Assembly: GCA_030568195.1 (NCBI GenBank)
Contig: JAJLTO010000004.1
Span: 1,448,147 to 1,512,146 of the forward strand
Origin: Dipodascopsis uninucleata var. uninucleata
Lineage: Eukaryota > Ascomycota > Lipomycetes > Lipomycetales > Lipomycetaceae
Direction of reading: 5' to 3'
Length of the DNA: 64,000 nt
Under the pieces are notes generated by a model, which ran no database searches, was not told the DNA's origin, and saw only the letters and a program-made list of their open reading frames with translations. How positions within the stretch are numbered: the stretch's first letter is position 1; every line of letters begins with the position of its first letter. Below, in pieces: positions 45,412 to 55,488 of this stretch. A program made the position numbers and the translations under genes.

Positions 45412-46059
45412 ATTAGCTAGCCGCATTATGTTATTACATATGCTCTGAATAATAATATTACGCTCTGAATTGAGTGACATTAATTTTTATACGATAGAAA
45501 TAAAATAGAATATGCTTTTTCTTAGATTGTTAGAGATTTCCTTTTTAGCAGTTCGCATTTACCAATTCGGCATTTATGTTGGAGTAGATTGCAGCCAATG
45601 CATGGTTCCTTTATCCGCTAGGAAAAATGCGGTTTGCATTTATTTCCGATGAAGAATAACTGGAGCTAGTTGAAGTAACGCCGCGTAAAAAGTATTAATG
45701 CAGTAGGTACTTAAATAGATTGTGTCTTGACCGATGTCTGGTACATGTAAGGCTTCACCTCGCAGTTCTTACCAATGCACGGTGAGCTTAAATCAACCAA
45801 CTTAATTCTATTTTTCGAGCAAAATCAGCTTTTTCTATACATGTATATGTATATAAGCTTTGGCTCTTGTGCTATAAATTGTGCATAATAACTGATCTCA
45901 ATCAACACACATATTGGGACTACAATGGAATATCCTACTAAAAATAGTGAGAAGCTAATAGGAAGGACAGGGATGAGCATTATTAACTATAAAGTGGTAA
46001 TACCTCTATTTTAAATTATTCTAAATTATTCTAAGTATTCAGATTCAACCAAGCCGCGC
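45412..46059. other. Intergenic region
   Basis: A 648-bp AT-rich spacer between convergent genes. It ends with a 10-bp tandem repeat (TAAATTATTC, two copies, 46012-46031) near the 3' end of the esterase gene. Confidence 0.5.
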
Positions 46060-46952
46060 TCAATCCAACGGTGGTCTCTTCCATGACGAAAGACTTTGCT
46101 TGGCATTTTCAGGATCTAAATCTTTAAAAGGCGGAATCAAGGAAGGTATATTGTCACTGGCAAGTGTTGGATAGCTCTCCAGAATGGCAGCCTTCAAGGT
46201 GTTATAAAAAAGCTGATAGCCCCTTGAAGCAAAATGAGTACCATCTACCAATAGTTCTTTCAAGTCATACAGCCCGAAAGATGAAGCCTCTCCAGGAATA
46301 GGCTTGCCTTCTGTCCACCCTAAATAAGAAGCAAATTCATTCCACAAGTCAACAAAAGGTACCGACAGCTCTTGGCTCAGCTCGCGAGCAGCTGCAGTGA
46401 ATATGCGGTTGCGCGAACTACTTCGTGGGTCAAAATCGTCAGTGTGCTCGTGAAGGCTAGGTCCTACTAAAACAGTACTTATTTTAAAGGAGTGCGCTCT
46501 CTTAACTATAGTACGCAAGTTATCCTGATACCTCTCAGGTGACACGCTTCTTGGAATTCCATACGCAGCATCATTCGTACCAAAAAATATCACCTATATT
46601 GTTATTGAGTCGGTACGCTCGTTAATAAAATATATTCTAGCTGTTTCTGGATTATCAAGACTCACCAGAAGCTTTATTTCTGACTCCTCTTTATGCAAGG
46701 CTTTCAGGAGTGGATCGATTAGGTGTATAGCCATTTCTGTTGTATATCCGTTAAAACCTCTAACAAGAACGTCCAATTTACAGCTGTAGTCTAGATATTG
46801 AGGTTGATCAGGACATAGCCCAACAGGAACACACTGTTCGTCTTACCATCTTGTAGTGCGGGGGCTAGATTAAAGCCAAGATTTTGTGAAAAACTACCGG
46901 TGATAATAGAGTCGCCGAACAGGACTACTTTGTCCAAGTTGAGATCTGTCAT
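46060..46952 (-). CDS. GDSL/SGNH esterase, Iah1-like
   Basis: Exons are 46952-46847, 46790-46666 and 46593-46060 (introns 56 and 72 nt), giving 254 aa. Block I is VVLFGDSIITGSF with the nucleophile Ser near residue 15. The first splice gives LQD-D-YSCKLDVLVRGFNGYTT, the second KLL|VIFFGTNDA (Gly and Asn of blocks II/III). The late LVDGTHFASRGY supplies the catalytic Asp and His. Layout and length match isoamyl-acetate-hydrolysing esterase Iah1. The second intron is a multiple of three and open until a TAG that overlaps its acceptor, so an unspliced reading looks like two ORFs. There is no signal peptide, so it is cytosolic. Head-to-head with GH28; it could deacetylate pectic oligomers (inference). 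Confidence 0.85.
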
Positions 46953-47636
46953 CTCGATGCTCGAAATATAATGAAGTGTACGTATATCGATGCTGGTTCT
47001 ACAATATAGTTGCTAATACAGCATTTATAAGCTCACATTTCTCTGACGATTCAAAAGAACTACAGTCAACATTGTGCCGACGCTCTCTTGTCATCAGTAG
47101 TATTCTCAAAATGAAACTATAACTGTTCTCTCTAGTAACATACCGTTCAGGTACTGTAAGAATACAATGTTGATACATAATTTTATTTCCTATGTATAGA
47201 TTGTAAATCCAGACCCCGCATTAGCTTTGACATGGATAACGGCAAATTTATCTCCTGGATGAACTATTTAGCCGTCGAGTCTGCCTATATCAGTCACTAA
47301 ACCTTTCTCAAGCAAGGATATATCATAGCAGCAGTTATGTTTCGCGGATATGAGATAAGAAGCATTACTATGCTATATTGACAATGAAAGAAGGCAAGCA
47401 ACCCAATTAAGGACAATCTTTATGGAAAGTGTTCTTGTGGATATGCGGGTTTGTGATCTGAAGATTGGGCGGAGGTTCAATCCGCAAAATATATGATATT
47501 GTCTAGGAAGTGGGAAGATGTTATACCGAGTTGATCTTGTATGACCGAGACTCTTCTCTTAGATAGGAAGCCCTATATAAATGGTGTATTATGTGTAATT
47601 ATATGTCAGATAGATAGGGATAATAGGCAATGAAAG
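46953..47636. promoter_or_regulatory. Divergent promoter of the GDSL esterase and GH28 genes
   Basis: A 684-bp head-to-head spacer. It contains GCGGA-N7-TCCGC at 47469-47485 and a TATATAAAT at 47574-47582, about 55 bp before the GH28 ATG. Confidence 0.6.
47469..47485. promoter_or_regulatory. CGG-N9-CCG palindrome (putative Zn2Cys6 site)
   Basis: The sequence GCGGAGGTTCAATCCGC has perfect 5-bp arms GCGGA/TCCGC and a 7-base spacer. The same arms and spacing recur at 52654-52670 in the PL26/transporter promoter. Inverted CGG triplets with fixed spacing are the classic target of Zn2Cys6 dimers. Confidence 0.6.
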
Positions 47637-48962
47637 ATGATACTGGATACACGCGCTTTTTTATCTACTGGTAGTGACTCAGTTCTTACTTCTGAATTCC
47701 AAGATGCTATAGATCAAATATGCAAATCTGGAGGTGGTGAACTTATTGTAAGTCCTGGATTATATACTCTGGGTAACATTAAACTAGGATCGAATATTAC
47801 AATTAACCTACATCCCGGTGCTACAATTATTTTAAGTGAGAATTATAATGACTTCACGTCTTTCACTACTGTTTCGCAGGCGGAGCGCTCAAATTCCGCT
47901 CTGTTGTACGCATATAAAGAGAAGAACATAAGTATTACTGGAGGTGGTAAAATATTTGGAAATGCCTTTAAATATTTTGATTCAGAGATCGACGAATACG
48001 GTTATCGACAGCCTCAGCCATATCGACCAAGAATAATTGTATTCGAGGACTGTGAAAATCTGTTTTTGGAGAAATTTACTATCCAGTCTGCTCCTATGTG
48101 GACTGTTCATTTGGTTAGTTGTCGTAATGTGGTGATCTCAAAAATTACAGTCGACAATGAGCTTACTACGCCAAATTCCGACTGCGTTGATATAGATAGC
48201 TGTCAGATCGTCAGAATATCTGATTGCTATTTGAGTTCTACCGACGATTGCATATGTATTAAAACTACGAAAAAGCCTCTTAATATGCAGCAGGATGTCA
48301 GTCAAATGACAGTTACAAACTGTGTTATGCGTACCAAAGGATGCGCAGTGAAGATTGGCACCGAGACATTTGGGTCTGTATCAGACGTAGCAGTTAGTAA
48401 CTGCGTTGTAAACGAATCGAATAGAGGTGTCAGCATAAGTTCCAGAGATGGTGGCGCTATTCGAGGAATCACATTTAATAACATAATCATGAATTGTACA
48501 ATGGCGGATGAGTGCCATTGGGGTAGAGCAGATCCGATATTTATTTCCAGTTTAAATAGGCATGAAGAGGTTAGGCCCGGTGTTGTTGAGTTCGTTAGTT
48601 TTAATAATATCATGGCGACTTGTGAGGGTGCTATTAACTTTTACAGTGAGCCCAGAGGACTAATTCGACATATTCAGGTCTGTCAGGTAAGTCTTAATCA
48701 GAAAGCAACTGATTCGCCTATGCAAGGTTTCTACGATATCCGGCCACCATGCGATCCTAGCCGTCCAACGTCAATGGGAATGGCGAACGCGTATGTCATT
48801 AACCCAGATACTCATATGCCATTCGGAGTACATAAATATGCTGGTGGTCTCCCTGCTTTATATTCCAAAGGCGTGGAAAATCTGACTGTACAAGATCTAA
48901 AGGTACTTAGACCTTCTCCTCTTCCTCAAGGATGGAATAATAAGTCTGAAATAGTTGAATAG
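47637..48962 (+). CDS. GH28 glycoside hydrolase (polygalacturonase/rhamnogalacturonase-like), intracellular
   Basis: Single exon, 441 aa. The right-handed beta-helix pattern is clear. The N-terminus, MILDTRAFLSTGSDSVLTSE, then GGGELIVSPGLYTLGNIKLGSNITINL, resembles the leaderless type common in bacteria rather than secreted fungal endo-PGs. Catalytic candidates are NSDCVDID (about 180-187) and the Asp pair in SSTDDCICIKT (about 203-204). The usual GHG is replaced by GCAVKIGTE, and RIK by GVSISSR, so substrate or mechanism details differ from classical polygalacturonases. No signal peptide is present. With PL26 and GH106 nearby it probably cuts rhamnogalacturonan or galacturonan oligomers in the cytosol. 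Confidence 0.85.
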   Translation: MILDTRAFLSTGSDSVLTSEFQDAIDQICKSGGGELIVSPGLYTLGNIKLGSNITINLHPGATIILSENYNDFTSFTTVSQAERSNSALLYAYKEKNISITGGGKIFGNAFKYFDSEIDEYGYRQPQPYRPRIIVFEDCENLFLEKFTIQSAPMWTVHLVSCRNVVISKITVDNELTTPNSDCVDIDSCQIVRISDCYLSSTDDCICIKTTKKPLNMQQDVSQMTVTNCVMRTKGCAVKIGTETFGSVSDVAVSNCVVNESNRGVSISSRDGGAIRGITFNNIIMNCTMADECHWGRADPIFISSLNRHEEVRPGVVEFVSFNNIMATCEGAINFYSEPRGLIRHIQVCQVSLNQKATDSPMQGFYDIRPPCDPSRPTSMGMANAYVINPDTHMPFGVHKYAGGLPALYSKGVENLTVQDLKVLRPSPLPQGWNNKSEIVE

Positions 48963-49658
48963 ACTGGATCAATTATTAGATTATAAATAATGAATTACTA
49001 ATTACACTGCAAATTACTATCATTTGGGCGTCAATGACAACTTAGAAGGCGGAGTTAGTCGCGCTTATATATCTAGCCAGTTCTCACGTATTTCGCAGAG
49101 CGATCTTATCAACCAGATCAATTCTCATATCCATTTTGTCCCAGATAACTCAGATCCTGCCCAGAATCAGTCCCATGCATCAATCCTGTTAGTCATGGTC
49201 TCCCGAGCAATGACGAGAGAGTGTTGGACTCTTCTGAGACCAAGAGAACTCTCGAACAGTACATAACCTAAAGCCATTAGGGCAAATCTTTCTCGCGATC
49301 TGATCACTCTGTCAGATCGATATCACAATTATTCTTTTATTGCTTGCGAAATATTTTGGCTATTTAGAGAATAAGTTTCTGCTCTGATGGCTTCTTACAG
49401 AGCTGGCTTCCAGCTACCAGGGATTTTCTCGAGGATCAGCGCTCTTGGATACCATAATGACCGAGGTGCTGGGCGCCATCCGCCATTATTGTGGTACATA
49501 CTGGTAGCATATGATGTAGAGTTACATATCTGATGGTGAATTTGTAGTTATAAATGAATAGAAGTGTGCATTACTATATAGACAATACCATCTGATGATT
49601 CTTACAATAAGTAATCAGGAAAGACTCCGTTTTTAACAATAGTAATATCTACTGTAAT
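48963..49658. other. Intergenic region
   Basis: About 700 bp between convergent GH28 and PL26 genes. An 80-codon frame at 49024-49266 lacks an ATG and is not called. Confidence 0.5.
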
Positions 49659-52316
49659 TCATAAGAATTTTAAGAACTGCCTAATTCTACCAAGATTATG
49701 TATTGCAGAAACGCCATACCTTGCGGCATGATTAGTTGAGAGCCAAGCTGCCTCTTCACCTTCTACAAAGCATTCTGGAGGATAAATATTTTTGGCCTCC
49801 CAGTCAATGTCAGAGTTTAGTCCATCTGTATGGAAGAATTGGTTCCATGCAGCGAGAGCTATGTCTTTACTTTCCTCGTATGCTGCTATGTCAGCAGTCA
49901 ATGTTGAATGACTCTGCTTCCAAGATGTGCGGTCTGCAGGAAATTCGAAGCCAAATTCTTTTATTTGTATAGCTTTATCGCCAGTATATGCCTTTCCATA
50001 CTTGAAATATTCCAATCTGAATTTATCAGCAGTTAACTTATCTACATCTGCAATAGCGTCGATGCTCTCAGAGAAAGCCTCCGGAAAGCCAAAGAGCATA
50101 GACAAGTGAGAGATGTTATATTCTGGTGTTGGAGGGCTAACTTCTTGTATTTCTCCTGTCTTTACGTTGAGTAGTATACTATTGGTAGCCAATCCATGTT
50201 TAAGAGATGCAATTCCATTGGTCATACGTATCAAAAGTTCCTTACATGTTTCCCAGTGCTGCGTTCTGCGTTCCCATCCAGTGAGCCATGCAGCAGCAAG
50301 AGCACCACAGTCGAGTCCAATATTCGTCATAGCAAATCCTGAAGGTATCATTTTAGGATCTTTTGCTTGAACTTTTCTATGCGAATCCAATGTCAAGATA
50401 GCATTCTGAGAAATTTCAAGCTCTTCCATGAGATCGCCGACCCGTTCATCTCCTGTCAAGTAGTAGTATATTCTGCGATAGAGAACATTAGACACTCTGA
50501 CTTGCTTAGAGCTATCCGCATAATGTAACACGCCATGACGAGTCCCAAATCCTTTGAAGCGCCCACTGTGATACACATCTACTTCACCAGTATGCCTAGT
50601 CATAGCCTCCGCCATCTTGAAAACATCTGCTCTGCCAGTATGCAAGAAGTACAGCCAAAGCCACAGATCTGTAGAAAGCTCAGAATTATCCCAGGCAAAG
50701 CCTCCGACATCATATCTCCATTCATGACGATATGGATCATATGTGTGTTGGATATCACCATAATCCCAGAATCCATACCATCTGTTCTGCTCGATTTGTT
50801 TTAGATAAAAATTAAATAAAAACTCAAGATTCTTTTCGATTGAGATCTCAATTGAGGAAGGTTCCCAGTCCGTTATCTTATAGCTAGGGACCCAGTAACC
50901 TCCGAAAACGCCCGTTGAATGCATGTAGGTTAAATCGACAAGAATCCTAGGTGGTGATCGCACCTCCTGAATAAAACCTGCTAGATTTGCCTTTGAAATT
51001 GACTTTGAACCATGAAAAGGCTCCAGAACAAATTGATTTGTGCGCGCAATTCCTTCTGCCGAGGAGAATCCCTCTTCATAATCTTCGTATGTAGTGAGTA
51101 CACCTTCGCTTTGCTTCTCATAAGTTTCGAGACCAGTTTTATCTCTGTAAGGAGATGTTTCCATGGGTTCGGCTGATGGTGCATACATCCACATTACCAT
51201 TTCTCCATCTTCATTCACTAAATCGTTCAAATCAATCTGTGTGGGATAGCGCTCCCAGAAATCGCACATTCCAGCAGCAAGTCCTCCATGGTGAGCAGAC
51301 CCCAAGTATGCTACGCCAGTAGCTCTGGAGCCGGCTGCAACTTTCACACTGTTGTATCCAGACTTTGTTCGTTTCTTAATCTCAAAGCCGTCACTGGATA
51401 GCTGCTTAAGCGAATATTCACTCCAAGATGGTACTCCTTCAAGACGTCGCCAGAATGTTTCGTCCCATTTTGAGGCGTCCAAAGGAGCTCCTTTTGCTTG
51501 ATTTGTTCGGTCCTCATCACTTGGACCTTTCCATAATCCAGTTAATCCCATTACTTGTTCATGAAGTATACCCAGGTCACTTCCACCGAGCATTATGTGT
51601 CTATCGTAGAGTGCTGCCTTATATAATGGAATAGTAACGGCCAATCCAAGCGACTTCATACTTTGTGTGCTCGGAATATCAAACACAAAGGAATGTGCAA
51701 TACGAATTGCTTTAGAGAAAGCATAGATATATACTCGTAAATCGAACGGTAGATGTTGCCTACCTTCTAATTCTAGCACTCCACTTATTTTCACAAGCAC
51801 ACGAGACCTTGTTTTTCGCTCAATCGCGACAGATTCCGACCGGCTGATATATTGACCATCGTTGTCGATATCAGATATAATGCGCGCGCCTTTGCATTTT
51901 ACATTTCCCTCAAGAGCAATTGTTCTTATTAGATTAGGTGAACCTACGGTACCAAAGTCAACTTTTAGTCCGCAGTTATTTTCTACGGTTAAATTTCCTT
52001 CCGTATCGAATGAAGTGGATATAAGAGTGTCATTGTTGTCTAATGAGGTAGAAACTGGGATAATCTCGTAGGATGGTGATATATCGATTTCATTGGTGAA
52101 GACATGCGCCGTCCACTTTAATGACCCATCAGGCCAATATGCTGTTGGCCATGAATCCAGTGGCCATGTCTTGCCGGAACTTTGAGTACTCCTAATTGAA
52201 AATCTCTGGGATGATGAATACTTTCCCTTTGGCCAAGAAATACCGAAGGTAACACCAGACCTAACAGACAAGTTCTCCGGCTGTTCCAGCCACGATGCTC
52301 TGACTATCTGACTCAT
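49659..52316 (-). CDS. PL26 exo-rhamnogalacturonan lyase-like protein, intracellular
   Basis: Single exon, 885 aa from the ATG at 52316 (MSQIVRASWLEQPEN). An in-frame ATG at 52367 would add 17 residues but overlaps a TATA-like TATTTATATG, so the downstream start is favoured. The beta-rich N-terminus has GVTFGISWPKGKY and SWPTAYWPDGSLKWTAHVF. The middle (about 510-660) is alpha/alpha-toroid-like, with WYGFWDYGDIQHTYDPYRHEWRYD, GGFAWDNSELSTDLWLW, DVYHSGRFKGFGTRHGVLHY and VLYRRIYYYLTGDER. This pattern matches the PL26 / YetA group, whose fungal member is an exo-rhamnogalacturonan lyase releasing an unsaturated galacturonosyl-rhamnose unit. No signal peptide. Head-to-head with an MFS transporter. 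Confidence 0.85.
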   Translation of the reverse strand: MSQIVRASWLEQPENLSVRSGVTFGISWPKGKYSSSQRFSIRSTQSSGKTWPLDSWPTAYWPDGSLKWTAHVFTNEIDISPSYEIIPVSTSLDNNDTLISTSFDTEGNLTVENNCGLKVDFGTVGSPNLIRTIALEGNVKCKGARIISDIDNDGQYISRSESVAIERKTRSRVLVKISGVLELEGRQHLPFDLRVYIYAFSKAIRIAHSFVFDIPSTQSMKSLGLAVTIPLYKAALYDRHIMLGGSDLGILHEQVMGLTGLWKGPSDEDRTNQAKGAPLDASKWDETFWRRLEGVPSWSEYSLKQLSSDGFEIKKRTKSGYNSVKVAAGSRATGVAYLGSAHHGGLAAGMCDFWERYPTQIDLNDLVNEDGEMVMWMYAPSAEPMETSPYRDKTGLETYEKQSEGVLTTYEDYEEGFSSAEGIARTNQFVLEPFHGSKSISKANLAGFIQEVRSPPRILVDLTYMHSTGVFGGYWVPSYKITDWEPSSIEISIEKNLEFLFNFYLKQIEQNRWYGFWDYGDIQHTYDPYRHEWRYDVGGFAWDNSELSTDLWLWLYFLHTGRADVFKMAEAMTRHTGEVDVYHSGRFKGFGTRHGVLHYADSSKQVRVSNVLYRRIYYYLTGDERVGDLMEELEISQNAILTLDSHRKVQAKDPKMIPSGFAMTNIGLDCGALAAAWLTGWERRTQHWETCKELLIRMTNGIASLKHGLATNSILLNVKTGEIQEVSPPTPEYNISHLSMLFGFPEAFSESIDAIADVDKLTADKFRLEYFKYGKAYTGDKAIQIKEFGFEFPADRTSWKQSHSTLTADIAAYEESKDIALAAWNQFFHTDGLNSDIDWEAKNIYPPECFVEGEEAAWLSTNHAARYGVSAIHNLGRIRQFLKFL

Positions 52317-53835
52317 TGTGTGGTTATGTGATTTAGGTTGATAGAGTATAGTACTTCTAATGCGCATATAAATATCGAGATTACCTGGTGATTCCGATCT
52401 ATTATTTGGCCGAGTCCAATTGCTAATACTAGGTAAGAGAGACGCTACTTCGACAGGGATAATTCACGATTTTACGATCTGGCCGAAAAGCTTTTTGCTT
52501 TCGTACTTATGTTACCGATCTCCTGGCTGAATAGCGAATGCAGAGACAATTAAGTCGATCTACGTATAATGATGACAACACAATGGATCATCGCTGAATT
52601 AAGGTTGACTTGTTGTTTCCATATGAATTCAGCATATACTGTACTTTAAAGCTGCGGAGCGTTTTTCCGCATCCTCTAAATCTCTTATAGTATTGTAGCA
52701 GTATCTTATGCCTAATCGGTGCCAAGATCATACGAACCAGTAGCATCCAGCATCGAGCGTCCAGGTGGTCGCCATCACTTCCCCACATATTCAAGTATAT
52801 TAAAGCATAATAACAGTTAAGAAAGTAATAAACACTATTGTGGGAGAGCTTTCAGTTAGGGCTCGACCCGATTACGTAGCCCGGCTAAATACACAGCATC
52901 AAGTCATCTTAGAAGCTGGTAAGACATTTCTAACGGCAGAAATCGATGACGACCGCAGTAATGTGGAAAAAGAATGCCGCCGCTACTAGTTGTCAGAGGT
53001 TCGTTCTCGATGAATTACGAACTTTAACTTTAAGCTTCACCAGGTTGAAGTATGTCAGCAGAAGCTAATTTTAACTTATGGCATAAGCACACTAGGAATA
53101 TAACAAGCTTCGTACTGGGACGATTCAGGGTAAAAAAGTTCAGATGACCTTCAAGACCTTCTAACATCACCGACAAGATGACCTTACCTAGTGAACCAAC
53201 AATTCCAAAGAAATATAGGTCATCGCTGATAATAACAGTCCGAAAGCACACCGTGTAACTCGTAAGCCAGAGAATCGCTTTGAAGTGCTTGCAGTAAGTG
53301 ATATTCTATGGTGGATCTTGTCTTTCAATGGATCAATTATCGAAAATGTCATTTGATTCGCACAGTCGGGGGGCATGTGGAACATTTCCCGTCAGTGGGA
53401 AAATGTATGAGGCATCTTTAACAGGGGAATACCCCAATACAGTAGTTGCGCCAAAAGTTTGCAAATCGTTAGGACATCCTGTGTTAAGATTGCCTGTATC
53501 TAGCACAGTTTTACTACGTAGAGCTCGGTTAGCAAGCCAGTGAACGTACTTGACCTTGTGATTATACTGAATACAGGAGCTACCTAACTGAGCATATGAC
53601 AGATTTCGGGTCGTAATTACATTCGTCCAGACATGCATTGTCGCTCACCGCTGAGCGAGCATACTTCTGATGCTCTCGTTCTTGTAATTATTCCGACCCT
53701 GCACTGCGGGGTAATGTCTATTCGCAACGTAAGTGTAGCAAAACATCAGAATGAAATGTAGAGTGTTATAAAGGCTACTTGAATTTCACGGAGTCTGTAT
53801 GGTTCTGAAAGCTTTGAACAAGGAAAGTCACAAAA
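52317..53835. promoter_or_regulatory. Divergent promoter of PL26 and MFS transporter genes
   Basis: A 1.5-kb head-to-head spacer. It holds the CGG-N9-CCG palindrome (52653-52671), a TATA-like element on the minus strand just upstream of PL26 (about 52367-52380) and TATAAAGG at 53767-53774 before the transporter. An 81-codon frame at 53298-53543 has no recognisable product. Confidence 0.55.
52653..52671. promoter_or_regulatory. CGG-N9-CCG palindrome (putative Zn2Cys6 site)
   Basis: The sequence TGCGGAGCGTTTTTCCGCA has perfect 6-bp arms with a 7-base spacer, the same core GCGGA-N7-TCCGC as in the GDSL/GH28 promoter. It lies about 340 bp upstream of the PL26 start. Confidence 0.6.
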
Positions 53836-55488
53836 ATGGCAGCTCATCAAGAAGATGTTAACGATCCTAACACTACCACAATCCAAACGGAGAAGTTGGA
53901 GGATGAGTTCTTAATGGAAAAGGATATGCTTCGGGAAGCAGCTCAGCGGACCGAAGTAGAACATAATATGTCTATAGTTGCAGCAGTAAAGTTGTACCCT
54001 TGGGCAGTGTTTTGGTCGTTATGGTTATCTACGGCACTGATTATGGAAGGATTCGATCATGCGTTCACAGGTGGATTTTATGCATTTCCAGCGTTCCAAA
54101 AAAGATACGGAGAACTCACCAGCGATGGAACGTTCCAGATCCCTGCAAAATGGCAATCTGCCATTGGAAACTGTGTCAACGCTGGTGAGATCTTGGGATT
54201 GCTTATTAACGGTATTGTTTGTGATATAGTTGGTTACAGATGGATGATGATTGGCTCACTTATATGTATGATCGGATTCATCTTTATCCAGTTTTTCGCA
54301 ACCAGTATTGAAATGTATCTTGCTGCAGAGCTCTTATTAGGCTTTCCTTGGGGTGTATTTCAAACTCTTACTACCACATATGCAGCAGAAATTTGTCCTG
54401 TAGTACTGCGCCCGTATCTCACAATGGCAGTGTGCCTTTGCTGGAGTGTAGGATACTTTATCGGATCTGCCACTCTGCGAGGGTTTTTGCATCTAACTAG
54501 CGAATGGGCATATAGGATTCCGTTCGCTCTGCAGTGGGTGTGGCCGATACCTCTTATGATTGGGATATATCTGGCTCCTGAATCCCCATGGTGGCTCGTC
54601 AGAAAGGGAAGGATTGATGAGGCTGAGAAAGTCATAGAGAAATTGATCTCTAAGGAGGATAATCGTGAAGATGTGCGCGCTACAATTGCTATGATGCTGC
54701 ATACTGACAAAGTAGAAAGAGAGATGAATAGCAAGAGTACCTATATCAACTGCTTCCAAGGAATTGACTTGCGCCGGACTGAAGTCACAGTGACGGTATA
54801 TATCATCCAGTACCTGTGTTCACCTCTAATGGCATACATCACTTATTTTCTGGAACAGGCCGGGTTAAGTACTTCATATGCATTTGACTTAACTATTGCA
54901 CAATACTGTATTGCAATTGTAGGAGTTATTTTGTCCTGGGCCACTGTCAAATACCTTAGAAGACGAACCATGTATCTTGGTGGTGTAGGTTTCGTGGCTT
55001 TAACTCTACTGCTTATAGGATTCTTAGGTATTCCAAATCCAAACACACATCCTAATATTGCTTGGGGAATTGGTTCTGTATTATTAGTACAAAATCTAGT
55101 GTTTTATTATTCTGTGGGAGCAATGGGATACACTATAGTGTCCGAGATGCCATCGAATCATCTACGCACAAAGTCGCTTGTACTGGCAAGAGGATTATAT
55201 AATGCTATAGGATTGGCATATGGTCAGTTAATTCCGAGAATGGTACAAAAAGCCTCATGGAATTGGGGGGCAAAGAGTGGCTTTTTCTTTGGAGGTATTC
55301 TAGCTATCTTTTTTGTCTGGGCCTTTTTTAGGCTGCCTGAAACTAAAGGAAGAACCTTCGCCGAAGTAGATATTCTGTTTAAAAATCGAGTTGCCGCGAG
55401 AAAGTTTGCTGATATGGTCGTTGATTTGGAAAATGAATCTGTACACAGGAAAGATGATGGACAATATCAAAGTCATGATCAAGTCTGA
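53836..55488 (+). CDS. MFS sugar transporter, alpha-glucoside/maltose permease type
   Basis: Single exon, 550 aa, 12 TM helices in the sugar-porter family. Family motifs are EGFDHAFTGGFYAFPAFQKRYGE (TM1 loop), YLAPESPWWLVRKGR at the end of TM6, and FRLPETKGRTFAEVD at the end of TM12. The TM1-2 segment places it with fungal maltose/alpha-glucoside permease-like proteins, which accept di- and trisaccharides. Sharing a promoter with PL26 suggests import of a rhamnogalacturonan-derived oligosaccharide; the substrate is inferred from context only. Confidence 0.9.
   Translation: MAAHQEDVNDPNTTTIQTEKLEDEFLMEKDMLREAAQRTEVEHNMSIVAAVKLYPWAVFWSLWLSTALIMEGFDHAFTGGFYAFPAFQKRYGELTSDGTFQIPAKWQSAIGNCVNAGEILGLLINGIVCDIVGYRWMMIGSLICMIGFIFIQFFATSIEMYLAAELLLGFPWGVFQTLTTTYAAEICPVVLRPYLTMAVCLCWSVGYFIGSATLRGFLHLTSEWAYRIPFALQWVWPIPLMIGIYLAPESPWWLVRKGRIDEAEKVIEKLISKEDNREDVRATIAMMLHTDKVEREMNSKSTYINCFQGIDLRRTEVTVTVYIIQYLCSPLMAYITYFLEQAGLSTSYAFDLTIAQYCIAIVGVILSWATVKYLRRRTMYLGGVGFVALTLLLIGFLGIPNPNTHPNIAWGIGSVLLVQNLVFYYSVGAMGYTIVSEMPSNHLRTKSLVLARGLYNAIGLAYGQLIPRMVQKASWNWGAKSGFFFGGILAIFFVWAFFRLPETKGRTFAEVDILFKNRVAARKFADMVVDLENESVHRKDDGQYQSHDQV

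Noticed and set aside
46060-46776. Esterase gene read as broken by an in-frame TAG
   Set aside because: The stop lies at the 3' splice site of a well-formed 72-nt intron; splicing restores the GxND block exactly.
52317-52367. Upstream ATG of PL26 giving a 17-residue extension
   Set aside because: The ATG overlaps a TATA-like element, and the extension is not hydrophobic, so it is neither a likely start nor a signal peptide.
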